Source: Verrucomicrobiota bacterium (GTDB lineage Bacteria; Verrucomicrobiota; Verrucomicrobiia; Methylacidiphilales; JBCCWR01). Taken from it: 64,000 nt of DNA. Shown in pieces: positions 9,058-17,947 of the stretch. Made by a program: the position numbers and the translations under genes. The stretch covers positions 186,001 to 250,000 of the forward strand of contig JBCCXA010000001.1 in the NCBI GenBank assembly GCA_039192515.1, read 5' to 3'. The notes under the pieces were generated by a model. The model was not told where the DNA came from, made no database searches, and saw only the letters and a program-made list of their open reading frames with translations. Within the stretch, counting starts at the first letter, position 1. Each line of letters begins with the position of its first letter.

Positions 9058-10563
9058 TTACATTAGATTTGCTGCTAGTTCGGCAACTTCACTACGCTCG
9101 CCCTTAATCAAGTTAACGTGTGCAACGAGGTCCTGAGCATTGAGCTTATTCCGAGTATATACAAGGCCGTTAGACCATCTGTCGACATATGGGTTATCAA
9201 TTTGGGAAGGGTCGCCAATCATGACCAATTTGCTGCGCTCGCTCATGCGAGTTGCTATTGTTTTGGCCTCATGGGGTGTAATATTTTGAGCTTCATCTAA
9301 TATGAAAAAGCTTTTGGGTATAGAACGTCCTCTTATTTGTGCCAGAGCTTCAACTTCCAAAATACCTGATTCGACTAGGCGTTCATAGCTCCGCTGCTTG
9401 TCAGCAGAGGAGTCTGTGCTATTCCTTTTGCGCTTCTGTGGCTTGTCCATGAACTGTTCGCCCTTAGGACGGCTGGTGATAGCTTCAACGGCATCGTAGA
9501 TGGGTTGAACCCAGGGGCGCATTTTTTCTTCCATGGTGCCTGGCAGAAATCCGATATCCCTACCCATAGGAATTACAGAGCGAGTCACAAGAATTTTTTC
9601 ATAAAACCCTTTTTGCACTAAATAGAGGCCAGCAGCTACTGACAAAATGGTTTTACCGGTTCCTGCTTTTCCGCAAACGGTTACCAAGTTCACGGTTTCA
9701 TCAAAAATAGCATCTAATAGAAATTGTTGACCCAGGTTACGCGGTTTCATAGCTTGCCCTTGTTGTATAACCATGGAATCTGGAAAATTAAGGGTTCTGA
9801 ATTTTCCGTCTCCAAGATACTTGGCTGGCTTTGTTCCACCAGATTGTTCATTTTCCATAAGGTAATAACCTATGCTTAGTCCTTGAACACGTTTAGCCGG
9901 GAGTAATAACATTTTTTTTGAACACAGTCTTTGTAGCTCATTGCCAGTCACTAAGACGGTGTCATAGTCAATTGGATCGATATTCAGGTCGTGGGCTTTA
10001 TCATTGAGATAGTCGTCAGCTTGTAAGCCCAGTAATCTAGCCTTTAAGCGCATATTGACATCTTTGGTCACGAGTACTGTCTTGCGAGCTGGATACTTTT
10101 CAGCAACAAAAACTGCTGCGGCTAGGATGCGGTTATCTGGCTTAGACATGTCTGGGAAGAGATACATTAATTTCTTCATTCCTGGGCTCTTGGCGTAAGA
10201 GCCTTTTTGGAGGTAGTCGTTGATTACTACTCTGATCAGCCCCCCCTGTTGCTTAGCACAGCCTTTTTTAAGTGCCGTTTGGTTCGGAAAGATACCATCG
10301 AGCTGCCGGTGAACCATACGTGCATGGTGCCCCCTAGTAGTTGTTTCGACTTTAAAGCGATCTAGCTCTTCCACAACCTCTGAGGGAATAAATACATTAT
10401 TATCCTCAAAATTATCCATACTCCACGGATCATGTATTAGTACATTAGTATCTAGAACAAAGTTTTTGAATTTAGATCCGGAATTGGATTTCGCTCTGCG
10501 TTCGCTCTTCTCGTTCACCCTAGTTTCCTTTTTCGAGTATCCTGCTTCAAGCATTCGTGCCAT
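9058..10563 (-). CDS. PIN domain-PhoH fusion ATPase (PhoH2/YlaK type)
   Basis: A 501-residue protein joining an N-terminal PIN ribonuclease domain (about residues 35-165; FVLDTNVLIHDP and later acidic residues) to a C-terminal PhoH ATPase. The ATPase has a Walker A motif CGKAGTGKT at about 299 and a Walker B motif FFILDEAQN at about 421. PhoH2-type proteins are ATP-dependent RNA helicase/ribonucleases, so a role in RNA turnover is likely. The gene converges on rpoD with only 25 bases between stops. The start has little spacing ambiguity. Upstream is a 440-base gap containing a repeat element. Confidence 0.93.
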   Translation of the reverse strand: MARMLEAGYSKKETRVNEKSERRAKSNSGSKFKNFVLDTNVLIHDPWSMDNFEDNNVFIPSEVVEELDRFKVETTTRGHHARMVHRQLDGIFPNQTALKKGCAKQQGGLIRVVINDYLQKGSYAKSPGMKKLMYLFPDMSKPDNRILAAAVFVAEKYPARKTVLVTKDVNMRLKARLLGLQADDYLNDKAHDLNIDPIDYDTVLVTGNELQRLCSKKMLLLPAKRVQGLSIGYYLMENEQSGGTKPAKYLGDGKFRTLNFPDSMVIQQGQAMKPRNLGQQFLLDAIFDETVNLVTVCGKAGTGKTILSVAAGLYLVQKGFYEKILVTRSVIPMGRDIGFLPGTMEEKMRPWVQPIYDAVEAITSRPKGEQFMDKPQKRKRNSTDSSADKQRSYERLVESGILEVEALAQIRGRSIPKSFFILDEAQNITPHEAKTIATRMSERSKLVMIGDPSQIDNPYVDRWSNGLVYTRNKLNAQDLVAHVNLIKGERSEVAELAANLM

Positions 10564-10740
10564 CTATTTATGATGAGATAAAGTTCATCGATTGTACATG
10601 AGAATGTGGTCGACAGCTTAAATTTGCATGCTGAAACTGGATCCTCTTTGCGATATTATTGTAAAAAAAGCAACATTTTGTATAGTATTCAACACCCGTT
10701 AAGCTAACTATTTGAGTATTTGACAATTCATCCTTCGTAT

Positions 10741-10975
10741 TCAACCCCAAATGATTCCATAGAGTCTCAGATAGATATCTTCTTTTCGAGACACATGTCC
10801 TTACTCTACTTTAACGGGATTAGCGTTCCGCATACTTACTTGATAGCTTCTCCTACCTTTGCTTATAAGGCTATGGTCAGAGGATATGATTGATGCACCC
10901 CTGTCGACTCTCTTTTTCTTGTGGCTCAAGCAGTTACGTATCTTGTTAAATTTCTATGATATCATCCAGGTTAAA
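10741..10975. repeat. MITE-like intergenic repeat, copy A
   Basis: About 235 bases flanked by imperfect inverted termini. The left end is AACCCCAAATGATTCCATAG (10743-10762). The right end, read on the opposite strand, is AACCTGGATGATATCATAG (10954-10972). The interior holds the shared core CTTGTGGCTCAAGC (10918-10931), preceded by GTCGACTCTC. The left terminus, core and flanking bases align with copies at 41665-41931 and, in the opposite orientation, 59188-59394. No open frame of useful length is present. The element fills most of the 440-base gap between the PhoH and PP2C genes; I see nothing else supportable there. Confidence 0.7.
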
Positions 10976-11003
10976 ACGGTAATTTTCGTTTAAGTATTTT
11001 GAT

Positions 11004-11864
11004 TTAGCTAATCTCTAATACTACCGCAGTTAAATTATCTTTTCCAGATCGTTCCAAGGCAGCATCGACAAGCCGGTGTGCCGGGCTCTTGGTGGTTTCG
11101 GCTACTGTGGGCGAGCGGATAAGCTGCAGTATTTGTCGATTCCATAAGCCATCAATGACCCCATCGCTACATAAAACAAATTTATCACCTTCTACGATTT
11201 CTACCGCGCCTATTTGTGGTTCAACAAATTGATTTCCTGCACCCAGGGCTTTCTGCAGAGCGTTTTTTCTGGGATGTGACCTAGCTTCGCGCTCAGAAAT
11301 TTTACCATTTCGAAATAGCCAGCCGACATGGGTATGATCATCGCTCAACTGTCTGATTTCATTGTGAGCGGACTCGGGCAGATAATAAATGCGGGTATCT
11401 CCAATATGAGCAAAAAACATCCATTCTGGAACAATCCAGCACATGCTAAGTGTAGAGCCCATGCCTGCGCATTCTTCGTAGCTGGCGCCAATATAGCTCA
11501 ATGCCTTGTGAATTTCGCCGTATAGCTCTTGGAATATGTCATCAAATCCCGTTTGCATACCAAGCAGTCTAGAACGAAAACCCTTGGGTAGGAGTTTGGA
11601 AATTTTCTCAACGGCAATTTTACTAGCATATTCACCCGCACAAGCACCGCCCATGCCGTCACTAACAGCAAAAACTAAATCATCTTTACCGATTGGTGCT
11701 TGCCCATATTTCCCAAGATAATGAAAACGTTTAGAGTTAAAAGTTAGTGCAAGAAAGGCATCCTCGTTATTTTCACGGCTATGTCCTGGATGTGTTATTG
11801 CGTTCCACTTAACGGTGTGCCTCTCAAAATCAATCTTTTCACGATCTCCTCGATACGGATTCAA
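11004..11864 (-). CDS. PP2C-type serine/threonine protein phosphatase
   Basis: A metal-dependent phosphoserine/threonine phosphatase of about 286 residues. PP2C motifs appear in order: HPGHSRENNEDAF, VSDGMGG (metal-binding Asp and Gly), GMGSTL, HIGDTRIYY, LSDDHTHVG, LCSDGVIDGLW and a final GKDNLTAVV. No transmembrane segment is visible, so it should be cytosolic. The start chosen is the TTG at 11864: it is preceded by a strong AAGGAGG ribosome-binding site and overlaps the upstream stop codon as TTGA, which signals translational coupling. A GTG at 11888 would give a longer but less plausible protein. Its partner is the small kinase immediately upstream. Confidence 0.93.
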   Translation of the reverse strand: MNPYRGDREKIDFERHTVKWNAITHPGHSRENNEDAFLALTFNSKRFHYLGKYGQAPIGKDDLVFAVSDGMGGACAGEYASKIAVEKISKLLPKGFRSRLLGMQTGFDDIFQELYGEIHKALSYIGASYEECAGMGSTLSMCWIVPEWMFFAHIGDTRIYYLPESAHNEIRQLSDDHTHVGWLFRNGKISEREARSHPRKNALQKALGAGNQFVEPQIGAVEIVEGDKFVLCSDGVIDGLWNRQILQLIRSPTVAETTKSPAHRLVDAALERSGKDNLTAVVLEIS

Positions 11865-12286
11865 GACTCCTCCTTGTGATGGGGCCACGCCACAGGGGAC
11901 TTATGTTCAGGGTCATCTAAGATAGTAGCGAATTCAAAATCTATGATGCAGAATCTGCCATCCTGCTGTCGGTACGTCACATTTCTCATCACGGCATCTT
12001 CGTGCCTCACACCATAGGACTCGAGTTCATCAAATAGGCTTTTTCTCTTGAGCTCACTTAGCTGTTCAACAATCTTTCCGCAGCTATTTGTGACAATAGT
12101 TAATTCCTCTGCGCTTACTTCGAGTAATCTTGGAACAAAAGCACATCCTCTATTCTCAAGGTATTTCAAAACCTTCACCTCGTTTTCAAAGCGTTCTTTG
12201 GCCTCGTGGCCCCGGAAAGTCTTATAAACCTCTCCTAAATACGAAATGCGCACGAGCGCGCGTCTGGTATCTTTAATAGGATTCAT
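11861..12286 (-). CDS. Miniature kinase-fold protein (Bud32/APH-like)
   Basis: A 141-residue protein with the essential elements of a protein-kinase-like fold in a minimal frame: a candidate ATP-binding lysine in VYKTF (Lys22), a helix-C-like glutamate (about Glu36), a catalytic loop RHEDAVMRNV (His95, Asp97, Asn102) and the metal-binding IIDFEFA (Asp116). There is no obvious glycine-rich loop and almost nothing after the DFE motif, so substrate-binding lobes are absent. The size resembles short Bud32- or LPS-kinase-like proteins. The gene overlaps the PP2C phosphatase by four bases, which suggests opposing functions on a common target. The biochemical activity is inferred. Confidence 0.75.
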   Translation of the reverse strand: MNPIKDTRRALVRISYLGEVYKTFRGHEAKERFENEVKVLKYLENRGCAFVPRLLEVSAEELTIVTNSCGKIVEQLSELKRKSLFDELESYGVRHEDAVMRNVTYRQQDGRFCIIDFEFATILDDPEHKSPVAWPHHKEES

Positions 12287-12370
12287 GAAAGCTCCAGCGA
12301 AACATATTTCTCTCAGTCATTAAAGAGAAATAGGCAGATGCGTTTTGCGTTTTGGAAATCTGTGCTAGCT

Positions 12371-12386
12371 TGGTATAGATCGTGCT
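12371..12386 (+). promoter_or_regulatory. Possible sigma-54 (-24/-12) promoter upstream of glnA
   Basis: The sequence TTGGTATAGATCGTGCT has the invariant GG and GC dinucleotides of sigma-54 promoters (12372-12373 and 12384-12385) with the required 10-base spacing and a TTGG start. Three of the preferred intermediate bases are missing. It lies about 120 bases before the glnA start in a 220-base leader. Sigma-54 control of glnA is common in other bacteria; here this is an inference from a weak match. Confidence 0.25.
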
Positions 12387-12507
12387 CGTTAGTTTAGCTG
12401 ATCAAAATGGAGATTTGGTAGAAACAAAAGGTAATTCCAGGATGAATTATCGCTCGAATTAACTAAGTACTTAATTAAAATTAAATAAACAACATTAAAT
12501 AACTCTT

Positions 12508-13560
12508 ATGGCTACAAAATATAAATTGGAATACATCTGGCTCGATGGCTACACCCCGGTACCTAACCTTCGAGGTAAAACTATGCTCAAAGAATTCGAC
12601 AGCTTTCCTACATTGGAACAGCTTCCAAACTGGGGGTTTGATGGAAGTTCTACGCTGCAGGCGGACGGCGGAAACTCTGATTGCTTACTTAAGCCAGTTG
12701 CGATTTTCCCAGATAGCACTCGTAAAAACGGTGGCCTTGTCATGTGCGAAGTCATGCTTCCTGATGGAACAACACCTCACCCTTCAAATAGCCGCGCTAC
12801 AATCTTGGATGATCCAGATGCTTGGTTTGGTTTTGAGCAAGAATATTTCCTATTCGAAGATGGCAAGCCTTTAGGGTTTCCCCAGGATGGCTTCCCTGGC
12901 CCACAAGGTGAGTACTACACGGGAGTTGGTTATAAGAATGTGGGATCGGTAGCACGTGAGATTGTTGAACGTCATTTAGACATTTGTTTAGATGCCGGCA
13001 TTAATCATGAAGGTATCAACGCTGAAGTTGCGAAAGGTCAGTGGGAATTCCAAATCTTTGGTAAAGGTTCTGCAAAAGCGGCGGATGAAATGTGGATAGC
13101 TCGTTACATCCTGATACGCCTCTGTGAGGAGTATGGTGTCGATGTAGAGTTCCACTGCAAACCAATCCGCGGAGATTGGAATGGTTCTGGCATGCACTCT
13201 AATTTCTCCACAAAGTATTTGCGTGAAGTCGGCGGCAAAGAATATTTCGAGAAATTAATGGCTCAATTTGAAAAGAATATGGATGAACATATCGCTGTTT
13301 ATGGGCCAGATAATCACATGCGCCTGACTGGCCTTCATGAAACGCAGTCCATAGATAAGTTTACTTACGGGCTAGCTGACCGTGGTGCATCTATCCGTAT
13401 TCCACACTCATTTGTGAATAATGGATACAAGGGCTATCTTGAAGATCGTCGTCCTAATTCCCAGGGTGATCCATATGCCATTGCTAGCCGCATCCTTAAG
13501 ACAATCTCTGAAGTTCCAACTTCAGCAAGTGCTAGCGCTAAAGCGATGGCTGAAGCCTAG
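12508..13560 (+). CDS. glnA: Glutamine synthetase, eukaryote-like type II (GSII)
   Basis: ATP-dependent ligation of ammonia to glutamate. The 350-residue protein is of the short GSII type (about 340-370 aa), not the 450-470 aa GSI usual in bacteria. Recognisable GSII segments are LPNWGFDGSST (about 35-45), WFGFEQEYFLFEDGKPLGFP (about 107-126), INAEVAKGQWEFQ, and GDWNGSGMHSNFSTKYLRE. The C-terminus carries NNGYKGYLEDRRPNSQGDPY, where the Arg residues contact substrate. There is no adenylylation loop as in GSI. It is transcribed alone, followed by a hairpin at 13590 before a convergent kinase gene. Confidence 0.96.
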   Translation: MATKYKLEYIWLDGYTPVPNLRGKTMLKEFDSFPTLEQLPNWGFDGSSTLQADGGNSDCLLKPVAIFPDSTRKNGGLVMCEVMLPDGTTPHPSNSRATILDDPDAWFGFEQEYFLFEDGKPLGFPQDGFPGPQGEYYTGVGYKNVGSVAREIVERHLDICLDAGINHEGINAEVAKGQWEFQIFGKGSAKAADEMWIARYILIRLCEEYGVDVEFHCKPIRGDWNGSGMHSNFSTKYLREVGGKEYFEKLMAQFEKNMDEHIAVYGPDNHMRLTGLHETQSIDKFTYGLADRGASIRIPHSFVNNGYKGYLEDRRPNSQGDPYAIASRILKTISEVPTSASASAKAMAEA

Positions 13561-13589
13561 TAATTAGATAGATTTTTATTTGGTTGTGT

Positions 13590-13619
13590 AGTAGTGGCGT
13601 TTAAACAAGCGCCGCTACT
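13590..13619. terminator. Stem-loop between convergent glnA and hybrid kinase genes
   Basis: A ten-base stem (AGTAGTGGCG pairing with CGCCGCTACT, one G-T wobble) with a ten-base loop sits between the glnA stop and the stop of the convergent histidine kinase. No strong T-run follows on either strand, so it is not a textbook intrinsic terminator, but its position suits a bidirectional one. Confidence 0.5.
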
Positions 13620-15677
13620 CTAACATTCGCTTTCATCCACCCCGTTTAAGTGCCCAGTCACCTTCTCAATTACGAGTCTAAGGTCTCGTGGTTTAAAAGG
13701 CTTACTGAGAAAATCGCTCATGCCGGCAGCAAGGCATTCTTCTCTACTATCTGCCATAGCGTTCGCAGTAAGTGCGACAATAGGAGTCCTTTTATCCTCC
13801 GGCATTATTTTAAAAATTTCTTTGGTAGCTTCTATTCCACCCATTACTGGCATTTGCAGATCCATCAATATAACATCGAATGACTCTGTTTTGATGGCTT
13901 CTACGGCCTCTTGGCCATTGCAAACGAGGGTTACAGGGCAGCCGATTTTATCTAGCATCAATTTACTAACCTTTTGATTTACTGGATTATCTTCAGCAAC
14001 TAATACTTTCGGAGGCTTAAGTTTGGCGCCGTCTAAGATTCCAGTTATTTTCTTGCCTACCCTCGCAGTTTGAGAAATTTGCCTACCCTCTACCAGCTCG
14101 GTTAGCACACTAAATAAAGGGCCGTATTTTAACGGTTTGGCCATTCTAGCATTATAAGGGTCAAGCTCTTGAGGTAGGGCAATAGCCTCATTTGAAGGGG
14201 CTAAGAGAATGGTGGGAAGCGTGATCTTATCCCGGTATTTTCTAATCATCTCGGCCATTGAGCTAGCATCACCATCTGGCAAATTTGCATCTATGATAGC
14301 TGCATCAATGGAGGCGTCGCTCATCATCCATTTCACAGCATCCAGTGAGGAAAAAACGATGACCGTTTCTATACCCCAAAATCCAAGAACTGATTCAAGA
14401 TTTTTTGCTAGAGCTTGGTTTCCACATAGAATAAATAGATGTTTGCCAGTTAGTTCTGAGGGGTTAGGGGTGAGGTAAATAGGAACTTCAGCATCTATAG
14501 CCTGTGCACGAACCATAAAGGTAAAGGTAGAGCCTTGGCCCTCAACACTCTCTACCCACATGTCACCTCCCATAAGCTGACTGAGTTTCTTGCTAATCAT
14601 TAAGCCTAAACCGGTGCCTCCATATTTTCTTGTTGTGGAAGAGTCTACTTGCGTAAAGGCTTTAAAAAGGGTGTTAATTTTGTCTGCAGGTATGCCAATG
14701 CCTGTGTCTGTCACTTCAACAACTATTTCATAATGGCCATCTTGCTCGTCACGCAATTTGAGTTCCACAGAAACTTCGCCCTGCTCGGTAAATTTAATAG
14801 CATTGCCTAGTAAGTTAGTAACGATCTGTCTTAGGCGTGTAACATCACCTACAATTTGCACAGGTATTCTTTGATCTACAAAGTAAAGGAGCTCTATACC
14901 CTTTTCCGAGGCTCGGGCAGACTGTAAGTCCATGGCTTGTTCAATGCATTCTCTGATATCGAAAGCAGATTCTTCTAACTCAAGTTTATTGGCTTCAATT
15001 TTAGATAAATCCAGAATATCATTTATTATCGTCAATAGGGCATCCCCACTATTTCGAATCGTATAAACAAGGTCTCTTTGTTCTGGAGTTAATTTTGTAT
15101 CCAGTAAGATGCTTGTCATGCCTATGACACCGTTCATAGGCGTGCGAATTTCGTGGCTCATAGCTGCTAGGAAATTACTTTTAGCCTCGTTAGCGCTGGT
15201 GGCGTTTTCTGCTGCAAGCTTAAGCTGCTCAACAGTGGCTTGGAGTTGAATCCTCGAGGATTCGCTTTCCTGGTAAGTTTGAGTAAGCTGTTCTAGTCTA
15301 TTTTGCCTCTCGGTGATATTGGAAATAATGCCAGCATAGCCAACTGTCTCATTCTTTGTAACAAGTGCAATAAACTCAGCCTCTGCATAAAATGCCTCAT
15401 TTCCTTTACTTTTAAGCACTAACTCTAAATAAAAACCATCTCCACCATTTAATCCCTGTTCAATCGTCTGATAATCAGACTCTGACATAGAGTTTTCTAG
15501 GATTAGGTCTTTGAATGCTAGCGAGCTAATTTCTTCTTCAGTTAAGCCCACTTGTCTAGAAAATGCTCTATTAGTCCATTGAATACGGCCTTTGTCATCT
15601 AGAACAATAAATAATTTACCGCTAGTTTCTACTAACCCCCTAATTATACTATCTACCTGCTTAGGATTGGGCTTCAT
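13620..15677 (-). CDS. Hybrid sensor histidine kinase (PAS-HisKA-HATPase-REC-REC)
   Basis: A 685-residue soluble kinase with no transmembrane helices. Domains in order: a PAS sensor (about 10-125), a short coiled linker, HisKA with the phosphoacceptor in [16 protein letters not shown] (about residue 174), HATPase_c (about 278-395; VTDTGIGIP and [14 protein letters not shown]), a divergent first receiver-like domain (about 415-530; [14 protein letters not shown]), and a well-conserved second receiver (about 555-675; [33 protein letters not shown]). The architecture is BarA/ArcB-like. A cytoplasmic redox or metabolite signal sensed by PAS is likely. A small frame overlaps its start upstream. 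Confidence 0.93.
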   Translation of the reverse strand: MKPNPKQVDSIIRGLVETSGKLFIVLDDKGRIQWTNRAFSRQVGLTEEEISSLAFKDLILENSMSESDYQTIEQGLNGGDGFYLELVLKSKGNEAFYAEAEFIALVTKNETVGYAGIISNITERQNRLEQLTQTYQESESSRIQLQATVEQLKLAAENATSANEAKSNFLAAMSHEIRTPMNGVIGMTSILLDTKLTPEQRDLVYTIRNSGDALLTIINDILDLSKIEANKLELEESAFDIRECIEQAMDLQSARASEKGIELLYFVDQRIPVQIVGDVTRLRQIVTNLLGNAIKFTEQGEVSVELKLRDEQDGHYEIVVEVTDTGIGIPADKINTLFKAFTQVDSSTTRKYGGTGLGLMISKKLSQLMGGDMWVESVEGQGSTFTFMVRAQAIDAEVPIYLTPNPSELTGKHLFILCGNQALAKNLESVLGFWGIETVIVFSSLDAVKWMMSDASIDAAIIDANLPDGDASSMAEMIRKYRDKITLPTILLAPSNEAIALPQELDPYNARMAKPLKYGPLFSVLTELVEGRQISQTARVGKKITGILDGAKLKPPKVLVAEDNPVNQKVSKLMLDKIGCPVTLVCNGQEAVEAIKTESFDVILMDLQMPVMGGIEATKEIFKIMPEDKRTPIVALTANAMADSREECLAAGMSDFLSKPFKPRDLRLVIEKVTGHLNGVDESEC

Positions 15678-15840
15678 AGGAGTCTAAATTTTCACCTCTT
15701 AAAATGGTCCTAGTCCCAAGCTTCATCCAGCCGTGTATGGGAGGGTAGTCATGATAAACTTTAATAAAAGAGTCCTGGGCACTATCCTGCAAATCGGCAT
15801 GTTTCCCGACTATGTTTAGGGTTACTTTTTCAGGGCCCAA
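15661..15840 (-). CDS. Candidate small ORF (about 59 aa) overlapping the kinase start
   Basis: In the 189-base space between the FAD oxidoreductase stop and the kinase start, one minus-strand frame is open throughout and ends at 15661, overlapping the kinase start by 17 bases. From a TTG at 15840 it would encode 59 residues of ordinary composition, including [20 protein letters not shown] and [18 protein letters not shown]. There is no ATG near the beginning, and the same frame stays open further back into the oxidoreductase gene, so the start is undefined. It could be a real coupled small gene or a residual reading frame. No family is recognised. Confidence 0.35.
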   Translation of the reverse strand: MGPEKVTLNIVGKHADLQDSAQDSFIKVYHDYPPIHGWMKLGTRTILRGENLDSYEAQS

Positions 15841-15866
15841 AAAAGCCAGGTTAAATAGATTAATTC

Positions 15867-16916
15867 TTAAACAGAATTTCTTAATAGGTCTAATGCTGGG
15901 TCAAGTGGCACATCATGCTCGATAAAGTTGATTAATTGCCGGGCTAAAAGGGGCCCCCAAAGACCGCCTTTGCTTCCCAAGCCATTCAATAGATAGAGAG
16001 AAGGAATCTCTGGGTGTTTACCTACCACGGGCCTTGTGTCTTGTAAGATAGGGCGAACGGCAGCTTCGTGGTTTAGGATTTTGTAAGCAAAATCGAACAT
16101 GCGATTTAATTCTCCCTCTAGATGGCTTCTTGCGTAGTCTGTCGTAATGGCATCAAGTTGATCCCAGGAATAGGTAGCTCCTACTTTCACAATCCCATTT
16201 CCCACAGGTAAAATAAAAATGCCCTGGCTGTAAATATTGGAAACAGGCATTTCATTCATACGTAAAGTTAATAGCTCTCCTTTTGCAGGTTTCCACCTTA
16301 AGTCCTGAAACCAGGGTGATTTGTTTTGATAGCCCGTGCAACAAACTACCTGATTGCATGAGATTTGGTCTTTCCAAACAGCTTGACCCAAAGTGAATTT
16401 GAAATCTTCAGATAGAGCGTGTTCGTAGCGTATGGCATCTTGCTGGGCCAGTATGTTATGACAGTGCTTGATAAATTTTTTTATGTTAGCCCAGCCTCCC
16501 CCATCTATGCACACCCCTCCTAGATTGTTTTTTACTCCGCTGTAACTTGATTGTCCTCTCCATTCCCTGGTGACAAACAAGCTTATATCCTCTTGAGTTT
16601 TCTTTTTATCCCATTTAGAAAGTTCATGTTCATTCTTAAAGAAGCGGATAATTTTCTTTGGTTTAAATAATTCTTGGCCAACTTCGCGAGAAGCATCCTT
16701 ATAGAATTCATTGGCTTGAGCAAAGAATTGTTCCCAACGCCAGCTTTTTACAAATCTTTGACCAGTTATGGGATTTATAATTCCTGCTGCTACTGTAGAT
16801 GCGTTGTTGGAATAAGGGTTGCTAAGTATGAATACCTTTTTGCCTATTTTTAAAAGATTCCAAGCTAAAACGCAGCCAGCAAATCCTCCCCCGACGATTA
16901 AATAATCTACTTTCAA
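15867..16916 (-). CDS. FAD-dependent oxidoreductase (DAO family)
   Basis: A 349-residue protein of the D-amino-acid-oxidase-like fold. It begins with a Rossmann FAD-binding motif, YLIVGGGFAGCVLAWNLL (residues 5-22), and a second FAD contact in STVAAGIINPITGQR. The C-terminal part has VRPILQDTRPVVGKHPE and LLNGLGSKGGLWGPLLARQL, the pattern seen in glycine oxidase and in the C-terminal domain of MnmC. The GIINP segment and the C-terminal GSKGG are typical of MnmC-type DAO domains. The substrate cannot be deduced. It lies upstream of the hybrid kinase on the same strand. Confidence 0.85.
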   Translation of the reverse strand: MKVDYLIVGGGFAGCVLAWNLLKIGKKVFILSNPYSNNASTVAAGIINPITGQRFVKSWRWEQFFAQANEFYKDASREVGQELFKPKKIIRFFKNEHELSKWDKKKTQEDISLFVTREWRGQSSYSGVKNNLGGVCIDGGGWANIKKFIKHCHNILAQQDAIRYEHALSEDFKFTLGQAVWKDQISCNQVVCCTGYQNKSPWFQDLRWKPAKGELLTLRMNEMPVSNIYSQGIFILPVGNGIVKVGATYSWDQLDAITTDYARSHLEGELNRMFDFAYKILNHEAAVRPILQDTRPVVGKHPEIPSLYLLNGLGSKGGLWGPLLARQLINFIEHDVPLDPALDLLRNSV

Positions 16917-17105
16917 ACTCTTAGCAAAATAATGTTATTAACAATTACTATAATAGAATATTTTTTCAATAGCGAGCATGGATAAGAAAGTTACATTTTT
17001 GTTGCAGAGAACAATCTTTATTTGCAAATTGGAGCATTTAACACATAATGAATTATAGTGATTGCTAGCTAATACGGAGAAATACTTAGGGAGTTCCTAG
17101 TTTAT

Positions 17106-17945
17106 ATGAGGGAAAAAGAATTACTACTGGCATCAGTAAGTGGCAGATCATACGAGCCAAAGCCAAAGTCAGAGCTCCATAAAGATTGGAAGAGCGGAAA
17201 GCTCTCGGGAGATAGGCTCGTATGGAGTGATGAAGACCAGGCATGGAAAACTATTACCGATTTTTTTTCAAATCTTAAGCAAACAGCAAGCTTGCAATTA
17301 CGACAACTAACTAAAGGCTTGGGAGTTGCCTCACAGCAACAACGACAACCTAGTAATAACGCTAAGCCTCTCACCCATCAAAGTAATATTCGCGTGGACT
17401 ACCGAACAAAGTCTGTGAAGCGGTCAACATCAAGTAATCCATTATTTATCTATCTTCTGCTCTTTAGCCCTATATTAACTTTCTTAGCTTCTATTACTTA
17501 CATAAATCTTGTTCTTTTACCCACCACAACGCCCGAGGCTAACAGTATGGCTAAAGTGACCTACAATCTGATGCTGGATAATTTTGTGAACCCTACAGCA
17601 CTTAGTATAACAGTAGATGGCAAACCATCGGATCCCCATCAGTTTGCAGCAAGTATTCACTCATTGGCCTTAGCAAACTATGAGAGACCTATTATTGGAG
17701 GTGCTTATAATCGTATTTCGATAAGTAAAGGTGACACTAGCTTTATGTTTCCTGGAGACTTGTGGCAGAAAATTGCGGATGTTGATGACATCAAACATGC
17801 CAAGATGGCGATTGGACAAACTGTTTACTATCACGACGGACGCTTAGTCGCAGGGACCTTTATTGGTAGCAATTATGCCTATGCTTCCAAGGAGGCATTC
17901 GAGATTATGTATTCGAGTCTTTTCCCTAAAAAAAGCTCTAAGTAA
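17106..17945 (+). CDS. Single-pass membrane protein with a GYF_2-like N-terminus
   Basis: A 279-residue protein. The first 50 residues (LHKDWKSGKLSGDRLVWSDE followed by AWKTI) resemble the GYF_2 domain, a small module in which a Gly-x-Leu-x-Trp-x-x-x-x-x-x-W pattern is conserved. A polar linker of about 55 residues leads to one transmembrane helix (about 112-134, LFIYLLLFSPILTFLASITY) and a C-terminal extracytoplasmic domain of about 140 residues with no recognised family. Function unknown. It is transcribed alone and converges on a glycosyltransferase gene with only two bases between the stops. Confidence 0.75.
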   Translation: MREKELLLASVSGRSYEPKPKSELHKDWKSGKLSGDRLVWSDEDQAWKTITDFFSNLKQTASLQLRQLTKGLGVASQQQRQPSNNAKPLTHQSNIRVDYRTKSVKRSTSSNPLFIYLLLFSPILTFLASITYINLVLLPTTTPEANSMAKVTYNLMLDNFVNPTALSITVDGKPSDPHQFAASIHSLALANYERPIIGGAYNRISISKGDTSFMFPGDLWQKIADVDDIKHAKMAIGQTVYYHDGRLVAGTFIGSNYAYASKEAFEIMYSSLFPKKSSK

Positions 17946-17947
17946 TA

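Noticed and set aside
10568-10750. A 60-codon minus-strand frame upstream of the PhoH gene
   Set aside because: It overlaps the left end of repeat copy A, has no ribosome-binding site and has unremarkable composition; more likely chance.
12545-12874. Long alternative frames inside glnA, rpoD, the hybrid kinase and other genes
   Set aside because: They lie within well-supported genes in other frames and have no family resemblance.
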